Origin: an uncultured Collinsella sp.
Lineage (GTDB): Bacteria; Actinomycetota; Coriobacteriia; Coriobacteriales; Coriobacteriaceae
Length of the DNA stretch: 11,640 bases
Assembly: GCA_905211615.1 (NCBI GenBank)
Contig: CAJMBB010000058.1
Span: 1-11,640, forward strand
Direction: 5' to 3'
Below, in pieces: positions 1 through 7,435 of this stretch (positions are counted from its first letter, which is position 1; the number at the start of each line of letters is the position of its first letter). Below the pieces are notes generated by a model. The model was not told the DNA's origin. It made no database searches and worked only from the letters and a program-made list of their open reading frames with translations. Made by a program: the position numbers and the translations under genes.

Positions 1-1130
1 CCCCTGCCGATATCATGGCTTGTCCTGAGTCGATGACGGGCGCTTATCTGACCGGCAAACGAATGATCCGGGTGCCTGATGAACGGCGCAAGCCCGGTCG
101 TGGCTGCCTTAAAATTACGGGCGCTCGAGCCAACAACCTCAAAAACGTTACCGCCAAGATCGAGTTTGGTACGCTTACGGTTGTTACCGGCGTGTCGGGA
201 TCGGGCAAGAGCTCCCTGGTTACCGATACCATTGCGCCTGCCCTTACGAATGCCACTCACCGTTCGACGCGCCCTGTGGGTCCGTATAAGAAAATCGAGG
301 GCATTGAGTGTATCGATAAGGTTATCGATATCGACCAGTCGCCGATTGGCCGTACGCCGCGTTCCAACCCTGCTACCTATATCGGCCTGTGGGATGATCT
401 TCGCGCGCTGTTTGCGAGTACGCCGGAGTCGAAGGCGCGCGGCTACTCGCCGGGTCGTTTCTCCTTTAATGTGAGTGGCGGGCGCTGTGAGGCGTGCAAG
501 GGCGACGGACAGATCAAGATCGAGATGCACTTCCTTCCCGATATCTACGTTCCCTGCGAAGTTTGCGGCGGTAAACGCTACAACCGCGAGACACTCGAGG
601 TCACTTACCGTGGCAAGACCATCTCGGACGTACTTGACATGAGCGTGGCCGAGGCACTAGCTTTCTTTGGGAATATCCCGCAGATTAAGCGCAAGCTTCA
701 GACGCTGTACGATGTAGGCTTGGGCTACGTGAGCCTGGGCCAGCCCGCCACGACGCTTTCGGGCGGCGAGGCGCAGCGTGTGAAACTCGCCAAGGAGCTT
801 CATCGACGCCAGACGGGCAAGACGTTCTATATTTTGGACGAGCCGACGACCGGCCTTCATTTTGAGGACGTCCGCCAGCTGCTCGATGTGCTGCAGCGCT
901 TGGTCGATGCGGGCAACACGGTGCTGGTGATTGAACACAACCTTGATGTCATCAAGGTTGCCGACCGCCTGATCGATATGGGTCCCGAGGGCGGTAACGG
1001 CGGCGGAACCGTCGTGGTTTCGGGCACACCGGAGCAGGTTGCGGACTGTCCGCAGAGTTATACGGGCAAGTTTTTGGCGCCGTTGCTCAGGCGCGACCGG
1101 GAGCGTCAGGCTCAACTTGATGCTCAATAA
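1..1130 (+). CDS. uvrA: UvrABC system protein A, C-terminal part (5' partial)
   Basis: UvrA is the damage-sensing ATPase of nucleotide excision repair; as a dimer it scans DNA and loads UvrB. The reading frame is open from position 3 and ends at TAA 1128-1130, giving about 375 residues of a protein that is usually about 940, so the first ATPase half lies upstream. The ATG at 15 is internal. Visible in order are the GAYLTGK entry to the second ABC domain, Walker A (GVSGSGKSS), the VIDIDQSPIGRTPRSNP stretch, a zinc module with two CxxC pairs (Cys codons at 486, 495, 555 and 564), the ABC signature LSGGEAQRVKLAKEL, Walker B (FYILDEPTTGLHF) and the switch His in VLVIEHN. All key residues are intact. 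A hairpin follows the stop, so the gene probably ends its transcript. Identification is very secure. Confidence 0.97.
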   Translation, partial: PADIMACPESMTGAYLTGKRMIRVPDERRKPGRGCLKITGARANNLKNVTAKIEFGTLTVVTGVSGSGKSSLVTDTIAPALTNATHRSTRPVGPYKKIEGIECIDKVIDIDQSPIGRTPRSNPATYIGLWDDLRALFASTPESKARGYSPGRFSFNVSGGRCEACKGDGQIKIEMHFLPDIYVPCEVCGGKRYNRETLEVTYRGKTISDVLDMSVAEALAFFGNIPQIKRKLQTLYDVGLGYVSLGQPATTLSGGEAQRVKLAKELHRRQTGKTFYILDEPTTGLHFEDVRQLLDVLQRLVDAGNTVLVIEHNLDVIKVADRLIDMGPEGGNGGGTVVVSGTPEQVADCPQSYTGKFLAPLLRRDRERQAQLDAQ

Positions 1131-1150
1131 ATTGGCGATTCAGTTTATGG

Positions 1151-1190
1151 GCGCCATCGACTCCTTGTGATTCGATGGCGCTTGCTGTGT
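1151..1190 (+). terminator. Probable rho-independent terminator after uvrA
   Basis: A perfect 10-bp inverted repeat, GCGCCATCGA (1151-1160) and TCGATGGCGC (1172-1181), encloses an 11-nt loop. It starts 20 nt after the uvrA stop and is followed by a moderately T-rich run (TTGCTGTGT). The stem is strong, but the U-tract is imperfect and the loop is longer than usual, so partial termination is possible. Confidence 0.55.
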
Positions 1191-1194
1191 CGAA

Positions 1195-1225
1195 GTGACG
1201 TATGCAGCCGAATTGGACATATACT
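1195..1225 (+). promoter_or_regulatory. Candidate promoter for the ybaK-murJ-uvrC cluster
   Basis: TATACT at 1220-1225 matches five of six bases of a sigma-A -10 box. The best -35 nearby is GTGACG at 1195-1200 (four of six) with a long 19-nt spacer. Its position between the uvrA hairpin and the ybaK ribosome site, about 40 nt before the ATG, fits a promoter. The weak -35 keeps this tentative. Confidence 0.3.
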
Positions 1226-1262
1226 TAATCCTTGCGTCCGAATGCGAGGGAAAGGATATGCC

Positions 1263-1763
1263 ATGGCAAAGGCTGTAAAGACGCCAAAAACCAATGCGAT
1301 GCGCGAGCTGGAAAGCGCCGGCATTTCCTATGTTCTACATACGTACGAAGACGATGGTGATGAGTCGGCGGGCCTGGGGGTCGCGATTTCGGAGCAGCTT
1401 GGCGAGGAGCCCGGACAAGGATTTAAGACCTTGGTCTGCGTGACGCCGTCCAACGACCACGTCGTGTGCTGCATCCCTGTTGCCGACGAGCTCGATCTAA
1501 AGTCCGCCGCGCGTGCCGCGGGGGAGAAGTCCTTGGCCATGATGCATGTGAAGGATTTGCTTGCGGCGACTGGCTACGTTCGCGGCGGCTGCAGTCCGGT
1601 CGGTATGAAAAAACGCTACCGGACGCTCATTGATGAGACATGTGTCCTTTGGGATACCATTTTTATTTCGGGAGGCAAGCGTGGTTATCAGCTTGAGCTT
1701 GCACCCGATGATTTAATTGCATTTTGCGGGGCGACGGTCGCCCCGATTACGAGAGAGGACTGA
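1263..1763 (+). CDS. ybaK: Cys-tRNA(Pro)/Cys-tRNA(Cys) deacylase, YbaK/EbsC family
   Basis: This predicted 166-residue cytoplasmic protein belongs to the YbaK/ProX editing family, which hydrolyses cysteine mischarged on tRNA(Pro) in trans to prolyl-tRNA synthetase. Visible family marks are the invariant Lys in GFKTLV (Lys55), the glycine-rich YVRGGCSPVGMKK segment (residues 105-117) and ISGGKRGYQLELAPDDL near the end. The length is normal for the family (about 160). I chose ATG 1263 because AAAGGA at 1251-1256 lies 6 nt upstream. The frame is open back to 1167, but that would add a 32-residue extension that looks unlike the family and lies over the hairpin. The stop is 3 nt from murJ, so the two are almost certainly cotranscribed. 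The family is secure; the exact tRNA specificity is inferred from it. Confidence 0.93.
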   Translation: MAKAVKTPKTNAMRELESAGISYVLHTYEDDGDESAGLGVAISEQLGEEPGQGFKTLVCVTPSNDHVVCCIPVADELDLKSAARAAGEKSLAMMHVKDLLAATGYVRGGCSPVGMKKRYRTLIDETCVLWDTIFISGGKRGYQLELAPDDLIAFCGATVAPITRED

Positions 1764-1766
1764 GCG

Positions 1767-3449
1767 ATGCCGCAGGAAGAATTGAAGTGCGGAGCTCATT
1801 TTGCAAAAGAATCTGCGCCTCAGACACCCTCATCCGAAGCTTCTTCGTCGCGAGACGACACTGACGACATGGGCTCGTCGGACTACTCCACGGTTGGTCG
1901 TTCCGCCGGGCTTATGACCATCCTGACCATCGTGTCTCGCGTCACCGGCTTTATCCGCACATGGGCAATGGCGGCCGCTATCGGCATGTCGCTGCTCTCG
2001 TCCTCCTATCAGGTCGCCAACAACCTGCCCAACATGCTCTACGAGCTCGTGATGGGCGGCATGCTCGTTACGGCGTTTTTGCCGGTGTATATGGGCGTGA
2101 GGCGCGAGCAGGGCCGTGAGGCATCGAACGAGTATGTCGGCAATCTGCTCGGTATTCTGCTTCTGCTGCTGGGCGGTATCTCGCTGCTGGGCACCGTGTT
2201 TGCTCCCGGCTTTATTTGGACGCAGTCGTTCCTTTCGGGCGATGGCGGCAGCATGGATACCGCTGCGTTCATGTTCCGCTTCTTTGCTATCCAAATTCTG
2301 TTTTATGGCTTGGGCTCGGTGTTCTCGGGCGTTCTCAACGCACATCGCGACTACTTCTGGTCGACGTTTGCCCCGGTTCTCAACAATGTCATCGTCATCG
2401 CCAGCTTTATGGGCTTTGCTCCCGTGTCTGCACAATTTGGCGGGCAGGCCGGTATTATCTTGATCGCAGCTGGTACGACCCTCGGCGTCTTTGTCCAGAT
2501 GGCCTGCCAGATTCCCGCGCTTGGCAAGCATGGCGTGCATCCTCATATCCATATCAACTTTAAGGATCCCGCGCTGCGACAGACGATCGCGCTTGGTATC
2601 CCGACGCTGCTCGCCACGGTGTGCATGTTTGTCTCGACCTCCATTACCAATGCCGCCGCGCTGGTGGTGCAGCCCGAGACCGGCCCTTCCGTCATCGCAT
2701 ATGCGCGCCTGTGGTACACATTGCCCTATGCGCTGATCGCCGCCTCGCTTTCGACGGCACTCTATACCGAACTCTCTCACGATGCGCAGGAGAAGGATTA
2801 CGACAGCGTCCGCACGGGCATTTCGCGCGGTGTCGCCCAGATGCTCTTTTTCCTGATTCCGTTTGCGATGTATCTGATCGTCTTCGCCCGTCCGCTCAAC
2901 ATGATCTACTGCGCCGGCAAGTTCGATGAATCCGGTGTGGCGCTGGTGTCGGAGTTCCTTATCTATCTGGCACTTTCCCTGCCGCTCTACGGCGTGGTCG
3001 TGCTGATGCAGAAGAGCTTTTCGGCCCTGCTCGATATGAAACCTTATAGCCGCTATTGCCTGTACTCCGCTATCGGTCAGGCCGGTTCGGTGCTGCTGTT
3101 TGGCGTGGTGCTGGGCTACGGTATGCCGGCAATTGCGCTTTCGTACGTCGTTGACTACGTGGTCTTGGTCGGATGCTCACTGTGGTGGCTGCGCCGTCGT
3201 CTGCATGGCCTTCAGGTCAAGTCTATCCTGCATGGCGGTTTCTTCGGCCTACTGTTCGGTGGCTTGGGCGCTGCCGCGGGCGCCGGCGTCATGTGGGCAC
3301 TTGAGCACTTTGTCGGAGCGCTTGGCAGCTCGATCCTCATTACCCTGGGCTACGTTTGTGTTGCAGGCGTCATCTCGCTCGCTGTAACTTTTGGCCTCGC
3401 CTTCGTCTTTAAGATGCCCGAGGTCTCGGCGCTGCTTCGTCGCAAGTAG
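1767..3449 (+). CDS. murJ: Lipid II flippase MurJ (MviN family)
   Basis: MurJ moves lipid II across the cytoplasmic membrane for peptidoglycan synthesis. The 560-residue product has a polar Ser/Asp-rich tail (about residues 1-44), then a polytopic membrane protein of the MOP exporter type with roughly 14 hydrophobic segments. The first reads SRVTGFIRTW and is followed by ANNLPNMLYELVMGG and AFLPVYM, the classic MviN N-terminal block. Against E. coli MurJ (from memory, ungapped) Arg18 and Arg24 correspond to Arg58 and Arg64 here, but Asp39 and Arg52 correspond to Ser79 and Tyr92. ATG 1767 is supported by AGAGAGGA at 1752-1759, 7 nt upstream. A start at Met35 (ATG 1869) would remove most of the tail but has no clear ribosome site. 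It sits between ybaK (3-nt gap) and uvrC (no gap), implying one transcript. Confidence 0.94.
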   Translation: MPQEELKCGAHFAKESAPQTPSSEASSSRDDTDDMGSSDYSTVGRSAGLMTILTIVSRVTGFIRTWAMAAAIGMSLLSSSYQVANNLPNMLYELVMGGMLVTAFLPVYMGVRREQGREASNEYVGNLLGILLLLLGGISLLGTVFAPGFIWTQSFLSGDGGSMDTAAFMFRFFAIQILFYGLGSVFSGVLNAHRDYFWSTFAPVLNNVIVIASFMGFAPVSAQFGGQAGIILIAAGTTLGVFVQMACQIPALGKHGVHPHIHINFKDPALRQTIALGIPTLLATVCMFVSTSITNAAALVVQPETGPSVIAYARLWYTLPYALIAASLSTALYTELSHDAQEKDYDSVRTGISRGVAQMLFFLIPFAMYLIVFARPLNMIYCAGKFDESGVALVSEFLIYLALSLPLYGVVVLMQKSFSALLDMKPYSRYCLYSAIGQAGSVLLFGVVLGYGMPAIALSYVVDYVVLVGCSLWWLRRRLHGLQVKSILHGGFFGLLFGGLGAAAGAGVMWALEHFVGALGSSILITLGYVCVAGVISLAVTFGLAFVFKMPEVSALLRRK

Positions 3450-3450
3450 G
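3444..3450 (+). promoter_or_regulatory. Ribosome binding site for uvrC inside the murJ stop
   Basis: AAGTAGG overlaps the murJ stop codon TAG (3447-3449). It is placed 5 nt before GTG 3456 but directly abuts GTG 3450, so it favours 3456 as the true uvrC start, with two residues fewer. Translation of uvrC is probably coupled to that of murJ. Confidence 0.45.
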
Positions 3451-5396
3451 TGCGCGTGGCAGGTCACGACAACATTCCAACACTTGCCGAGCAGGTTTCG
3501 CGCGTTCCCACGCAACCCGGCTGCTACCTTTGGAAAGATGCCAAGGGCGATGTCATCTATGTGGGCAAGGCAAAAAACTTGCGTGCCCGTATGCGTCAAT
3601 ACGTGACGCTGCAGGACGAGCGTCAAAAGATCCCGCTCATGATGCAGCTGGTGGCGAGCTTCGACTATATCGTGGTGGAGACCGAGCACGAGGCATTGGT
3701 GCTCGAGCGCAATCTGATTGGCCAGTACCATCCGTACTTTAACGTCGATCTCAAAGACGATAAAAGCTATCCCTTTATCGCCATTACCAAGAGCGACTTG
3801 TTTCCGGCTATTAAATACACGCGAGAGCGTCATAAACCGGGAACGCGCTATTTTGGCCCCTATACCGATAGCCGTGCGGCGCGTGAGACCATCGATACGC
3901 TACGCAAGGTTATTCCAATTTGCTCGGCATCCTGTGCGGAGTGGCGCCGCTGCCGCCGCATCGTCGAATCTCATAAGGGCGAAGAAGACATCGTCAATAT
4001 GATTTGCGCGCAAAACGGGCGTCCCTGCTTTGACTACCATGTCGGGCGCGGGCCGGGCGCATGTGTCGGCGCAATTTCCCCTGCCGACTATGCCAAGAAC
4101 GTCAAGCGTGTCGAACGTTTCTTGTCGGGCCATCGCAAGGATGTCGTCGACGAGCTTACGTCCGAGATGACGGAGGCAGCCGAGACGCTCGATTTTGAAC
4201 GTGCGGCGCGCGTCAAGCGTCGTCTGGAAGTCATTAGGGGCCTGGACGATCGCCAACAGGTCGTTTTTCCATCAAGCGTCGATATCGACGTCATCGGCTT
4301 CTATCGCGAAGAGACTATCTCTGCCGCCTGTGTCTTTGTCGTTCGCGAGGGCCGAACGGTTCGAACTTGTGAGTTCATCCTCGATAAAGGCCTGGATGTC
4401 GACGAGGAAGAGCTTCAAGCGGGTTTTCTTAAGCGCTATTACGACGAGACGGCCGATATTCCAGCCGAGATCAATCTCTCTGTCGAGCTTGAGGATGCTG
4501 AAGCGTTGGGGGAGTGGCTTGCGGGCAAGCGCGAACGCTCTTGCCATCTCCATAGGCCGCAGCGCGGCGAAAAGCACCGCCTGCTCGATATGGCTTCCAA
4601 AAATGCGCGCCATGCCCTCATGCGCTACATGATGCGCACGGGGTATGCTGACGATCGCACCAATCAGGCGCTCCTGGAGCTCGAAAGTGCGCTGGCGCTG
4701 CCTGCGCCGCCGTTGCGCATCGAGTGCTTCGATATCTCGACGTTGCACGGCACCTTTACCGTCGCTTCGATGGTGGTATTTACCAACGGCCGTGCCGACA
4801 AGGGCCAGTATCGTCGCTTTAAAATTCAGGCCGAATTGGACGAGGCGAACGACTTCGTATCGATGTCCGAAGTTCTGGGGCGTCGCTATGCTCCCGAGCG
4901 CATGGCGGACGAGCGCTTTGGCTCGCGCCCCGATTTGCTCGTTGTCGATGGCGGCAAGCCGCAATTGACCGCTGCAATTAAGCAACTTGAGGCGCTTGGC
5001 CTCGATATACCAGTCTGTGGCTTGGCAAAGGCCGATGAGGAAGTTTTCGTGCCGTGGGACGAGACTCCCGTCGTGCTGCCGACCGGCTCCGCTTCGCTTT
5101 ATCTGATCAAGCAGGTTCGCGATGAATCCCACCGATTTGCGATTACGTTCCATCGCGAGTTGCGCGATAAGGCTATGACGGTTTCGGTGCTTGACGACGT
5201 TCCGGGCGTGGGACCCACCAGAAAACGTGCCATTATGCGCCATTTTGGCTCGATGAAGCGTTTGCGCGCAGCAAGCGAGCAGGAGATTGCAGAAGTTCGA
5301 GGCGTTCCGGCTGATGTCGCCAAAGCGGTCCACGAGGCACTTGTTGCATGGAATGCCGAACGCGCCCAGGCATCGGCCAACCAATCCGAAAACTAA
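3450..5396 (+). CDS. uvrC: UvrABC system protein C (excinuclease)
   Basis: UvrC makes both incisions around a lesion after UvrA and UvrB have marked it. The 648 residues show the GIY-YIG nuclease (GCYLWKD at 24-30, VIYVGKAKNLRARMRQY at 35-51, catalytic Glu near 81), a cysteine-rich region (about 158-205), the UVR UvrB-binding motif (about 229-270), the RNase H-like nuclease (Asp428 in ECFDIS, Asp500 in VVDGGK, His561 in DESHRF) and C-terminal helix-hairpin-helix repeats (about 580-640, VPGVGPTRKRAI). Usual length is about 600-650. The cysteine region is unusual: where E. coli has Cys154, 166, 174 and 178, this protein has Cys158, Cys193, Gly201 and Cys205, plus an insertion of about 22 residues containing Cys162, Cys168 and Cys186. 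The start is GTG 3450 or, with a better ribosome site, GTG 3456. It abuts the murJ stop. Confidence 0.97.
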   Translation: MRVAGHDNIPTLAEQVSRVPTQPGCYLWKDAKGDVIYVGKAKNLRARMRQYVTLQDERQKIPLMMQLVASFDYIVVETEHEALVLERNLIGQYHPYFNVDLKDDKSYPFIAITKSDLFPAIKYTRERHKPGTRYFGPYTDSRAARETIDTLRKVIPICSASCAEWRRCRRIVESHKGEEDIVNMICAQNGRPCFDYHVGRGPGACVGAISPADYAKNVKRVERFLSGHRKDVVDELTSEMTEAAETLDFERAARVKRRLEVIRGLDDRQQVVFPSSVDIDVIGFYREETISAACVFVVREGRTVRTCEFILDKGLDVDEEELQAGFLKRYYDETADIPAEINLSVELEDAEALGEWLAGKRERSCHLHRPQRGEKHRLLDMASKNARHALMRYMMRTGYADDRTNQALLELESALALPAPPLRIECFDISTLHGTFTVASMVVFTNGRADKGQYRRFKIQAELDEANDFVSMSEVLGRRYAPERMADERFGSRPDLLVVDGGKPQLTAAIKQLEALGLDIPVCGLAKADEEVFVPWDETPVVLPTGSASLYLIKQVRDESHRFAITFHRELRDKAMTVSVLDDVPGVGPTRKRAIMRHFGSMKRLRAASEQEIAEVRGVPADVAKAVHEALVAWNAERAQASANQSEN

Positions 5397-5421
5397 ACGC
5401 GCTTCTAAACAACTGATATAC

Positions 5422-5450
5422 ATGATTGGTCAATTTTCAATCATTTGTTT
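5422..5450 (+). terminator. Weak hairpin, possible terminator after uvrC
   Basis: ATGATTG (5422-5428) pairs with CAATCAT (5438-5444) across a 9-nt loop and is followed by TTGTTT. The place, 26 nt after the uvrC stop, and the T-rich tail fit a terminator. The stem is short and A/T-rich, so the call is tentative. Confidence 0.3.
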
Positions 5451-5602
5451 CGCGGTGATTACCTGCCGATTTCGGGTTTTATTAACGCTAAAACGTTTGA
5501 CTAGCCATGGTGAACAACACTGCTATCCTGCGGGTTGACGAAGACTGATATCTCACCTCGTCGATACATACTGTCTGTCGGATCATTTGTCAATGAATTC
5601 GG

Positions 5603-5625
5603 TGAACGGTAGTAAATACCGTTCA
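5603..5625. repeat. Perfect 9-bp inverted repeat upstream of the transporter
   Basis: Arms TGAACGGTA (5603-5611) and TACCGTTCA (5617-5625) are exact reverse complements, separated by GTAAA. No T-run follows, so a terminator is unlikely. It lies about 40 bp upstream of the candidate -35 box and 137 bp before the binding-protein gene. A regulator-binding site is the likeliest role; a transcript hairpin is possible if transcription starts farther upstream. Confidence 0.55.
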
Positions 5626-5664
5626 AGCGTATGTATGTATCGGTCGCCGAGCGCGGCACCTCAG

Positions 5665-5692
5665 TTGGGTTCGTCGGTAGGTAAGGTATATA
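5665..5692 (+). promoter_or_regulatory. Candidate promoter of the transporter operon
   Basis: TTGGGT (5665-5670) and TATATA (5687-5692) are spaced by 16 bp, which would start a leader of about 60 nt before ATG 5762. The -10 is good and the -35 is poor (three of six). An extended -10 at 5521-5529 is the main alternative and would place the inverted repeat inside the leader. Confidence 0.35.
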
Positions 5693-5739
5693 TCGTCCGC
5701 AAGTTGCGCGGGGGCAAGTCTAGGTGCTCCCGGGTAAGA

Positions 5740-5758
5740 TTCTCTATTGATAGGAGAA
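5740..5758 (+). promoter_or_regulatory. Hairpin covering the Shine-Dalgarno of the binding-protein gene
   Basis: AGGAG at 5752-5756 lies 5 nt before ATG 5762 and fixes that start. The bases TTCTC (5740-5744) and TA (5745-5746) can pair with TA (5751-5752) and GAGAA (5754-5758) around a TTGA loop with one bulged G, partly hiding the ribosome site. The stem is weak, so its effect is uncertain. Confidence 0.35.
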
Positions 5759-5761
5759 GAC

Positions 5762-7375
5762 ATGGCCATCATCAACAAGGGTATGTCCAGGCGTTCGTTC
5801 CTCGGCCTCACCGGCAGCGTCGCTGCTGTCGCAGGGCTTGGTCTCACCGGCTGCGGTGGCAGCTCTAGCGACGAAGGTTCCGCTTCCGGTTCCACTGATT
5901 CCGCCAACCGTGGCGGCGGCGTGATCACCGCTGGTTCCGCTTACGCTCCATCCAGCTTCGACCCCGCCAGCACCGGCTCCGCTGTGGGCCTGGGTGCTAA
6001 CTGGCACGTCATCGAGGGCCTCTACGGCATCGATTACCACGACTACAGCACCTTCAACGAGCTCGCTACCGACGATCCCAAGTCCGTGGACGACACTACC
6101 TTCGAGGTCACCATCCGCAAGGGCGCCAAGTTCTCCGATGGCACCGAGGTCACCGCTGACGACGTCGTTGCCTCCTACACCGCTTGCGCTGCCTCCGCTA
6201 CCTATGCTCCGTTCTTCCAGCCCTTCGAGTCTATCGAGGCCAAGGACGCCAGCACTGTAACGGTCAAGACCAAGGTCCCCAACTTCTCCCTGCTCAAGGA
6301 TCGTCTGGCCATCATCCGCGTTACCCCGGCTACCCAGGCCGAGGAGGATCGCGCCAAGCAGCCGATCGGCTCCGGCCCCTGGATGTATGACTCTATCTCC
6401 GATACCGAGATCACCCTGGTTCCCAACCCCGAGTACAACGGTGAGTATGCTGCCGAGGACGAGAAGATCCAGTACAGCATCCTGACCGACCCCACCGCTC
6501 GCGTTACCGCCCAGCAGGAGGGCTCCACGCTCGTTATGGAGCTCGTCACCGCTGACGCCGTCGACCAGCTCGAGAGCGCTGGCTGCAAGATCGACAACGT
6601 CCAGGGCTTCGGCACCCGCTTCATCATGTTTAACGTCGCCAAGGAGCCTTGGAACAACGTCAAGGTCCGTCAGGCCGTCATGTACGCGCTCGACACCGAG
6701 AAGATGATCACCAACACCTTCGCCGGCCTTGCCACCGCTGCCAGCTGCTACCTGCCCAAGAGCTTCACCAACTATCATGAGGCTTCCACGGTGTACAAGA
6801 CTGACGCCAAGAAGGCCAAGAAGCTCATCGAAGAGTCTGGCATCACCCCGGGCGCCATCACCCTGCGCACCACCGACAATGAGCAGATCAAGGGCATGGC
6901 CGCTCAGGTCAAGAACGACCTCGACGCCCTCGGCTTCGATGTGACCATCCAGACCGATACCTCGCCGGCCACCTACGCTGCCATCGACGGCGGCGAGGCC
7001 TACGATATCCTTCTCGCTCCTGGCGATCCGTCCTGCTTCGGCGCCGATCCCGACCTGCTGCTCAACTGGTGGTATGGCGACAACGTCTGGATGCAGACCC
7101 GTTGCCCGTGGAAGGAGTCCGCTGAGTGGGAGAAGCTCCACGGTCTCATGGACGAGGCTCTTGCCGCCGAGGGCGACGAGCAGCAGAAGAAGTGGAACGA
7201 GTGCTTCGATATCATCGCCGACAACGCCGTTCTGTACCCCGTTGTCCACGTCAAGACCGTTTCCGCTTCCTGGGACGATCCGTCCACCGCGCCCAACGGC
7301 GAGGCCCTCGATGGCTTCAAGGGCATCGGCACGACGAGCATGTCCTTCAGGGGCGTCGCGACCGTCAAGGCCTAA
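5762..7375 (+). CDS. ABC transporter substrate-binding lipoprotein, family 5 (peptide/nickel type), Tat signal
   Basis: This 537-residue protein is the extracellular ligand receptor of the importer encoded next to it. The N-terminus carries a twin-arginine motif (SRRSFLGL, residues 9-16), a hydrophobic stretch and a lipobox LTGC with Cys31, so it is predicted to be exported folded through Tat and anchored by lipid. A Gly/Ser-rich linker follows. Family marks are TFEVTIRKGAKFSDGTEVT and DDVVASY (the SBP_bac_5 signature), PIGSGPW, and LVPNPEYNG. Length is typical (about 530-550). ATG 5762 is chosen for its ribosome site; an in-frame TTG at 5747 adds only five residues. Codon use is strongly biased (all of the roughly 25 Ile codons I read are ATC), as in highly expressed genes. 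The ligand may be peptides, but this family also includes sugar, opine and nickel binders, so no gene symbol is given. Confidence 0.92.
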   Translation: MAIINKGMSRRSFLGLTGSVAAVAGLGLTGCGGSSSDEGSASGSTDSANRGGGVITAGSAYAPSSFDPASTGSAVGLGANWHVIEGLYGIDYHDYSTFNELATDDPKSVDDTTFEVTIRKGAKFSDGTEVTADDVVASYTACAASATYAPFFQPFESIEAKDASTVTVKTKVPNFSLLKDRLAIIRVTPATQAEEDRAKQPIGSGPWMYDSISDTEITLVPNPEYNGEYAAEDEKIQYSILTDPTARVTAQQEGSTLVMELVTADAVDQLESAGCKIDNVQGFGTRFIMFNVAKEPWNNVKVRQAVMYALDTEKMITNTFAGLATAASCYLPKSFTNYHEASTVYKTDAKKAKKLIEESGITPGAITLRTTDNEQIKGMAAQVKNDLDALGFDVTIQTDTSPATYAAIDGGEAYDILLAPGDPSCFGADPDLLLNWWYGDNVWMQTRCPWKESAEWEKLHGLMDEALAAEGDEQQKKWNECFDIIADNAVLYPVVHVKTVSASWDDPSTAPNGEALDGFKGIGTTSMSFRGVATVKA

Positions 7376-7435
7376 GACTCGCTTGAGTCATATGTGGGGC
7401 GTCGGTCGTAAGGCAACGTCCTCATAGTTGAAACA

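Larger units (their letters stand above)
5397..5761. other. Intergenic region between uvrC and the ABC transporter operon
   Basis: This 365-bp stretch is visibly richer in A and T than the flanking genes and holds no convincing gene. A 38-codon frame from ATG 5422 lacks a ribosome site. It contains a weak hairpin (5422-5444), a perfect inverted repeat (5603-5625), a possible extended -10 (TGCTATCCT, 5521-5529), a candidate promoter (5665-5692) and a small hairpin over the next Shine-Dalgarno sequence. I recognise no known riboswitch. Confidence 0.6.

Noticed and set aside
1167..1262. An upstream extension of ybaK by 32 residues in the same frame.
   Set aside because: It would begin within the uvrA hairpin and encode a Cys/Arg-rich segment unlike the family. 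ATG 1263 has a good ribosome site and gives the normal length.
5497..5529. TTGACT (5497-5502) with TATCCT (5524-5529) as a promoter pair.
   Set aside because: The 21-bp spacer is too long for a standard sigma-A promoter. Only the extended -10 alone remains possible.
5422..5538. A possible 38-residue small membrane-like protein starting at ATG 5422 in the gap after uvrC.
   Set aside because: There is no Shine-Dalgarno sequence before the ATG and the start overlaps the weak hairpin. Nothing else supports coding.
5535..5563. An imperfect 7-bp stem (TTGACGA with TCGTCGA) in the intergenic region.
   Set aside because: It includes a wobble pair and a 16-nt loop, which is expected by chance at this length.
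5744..7249. A 500-codon minus-strand frame opposite the binding-protein gene.
   Set aside because: It is a shadow of the biased codon use of a strongly supported sense gene and has no ribosome site or family features.
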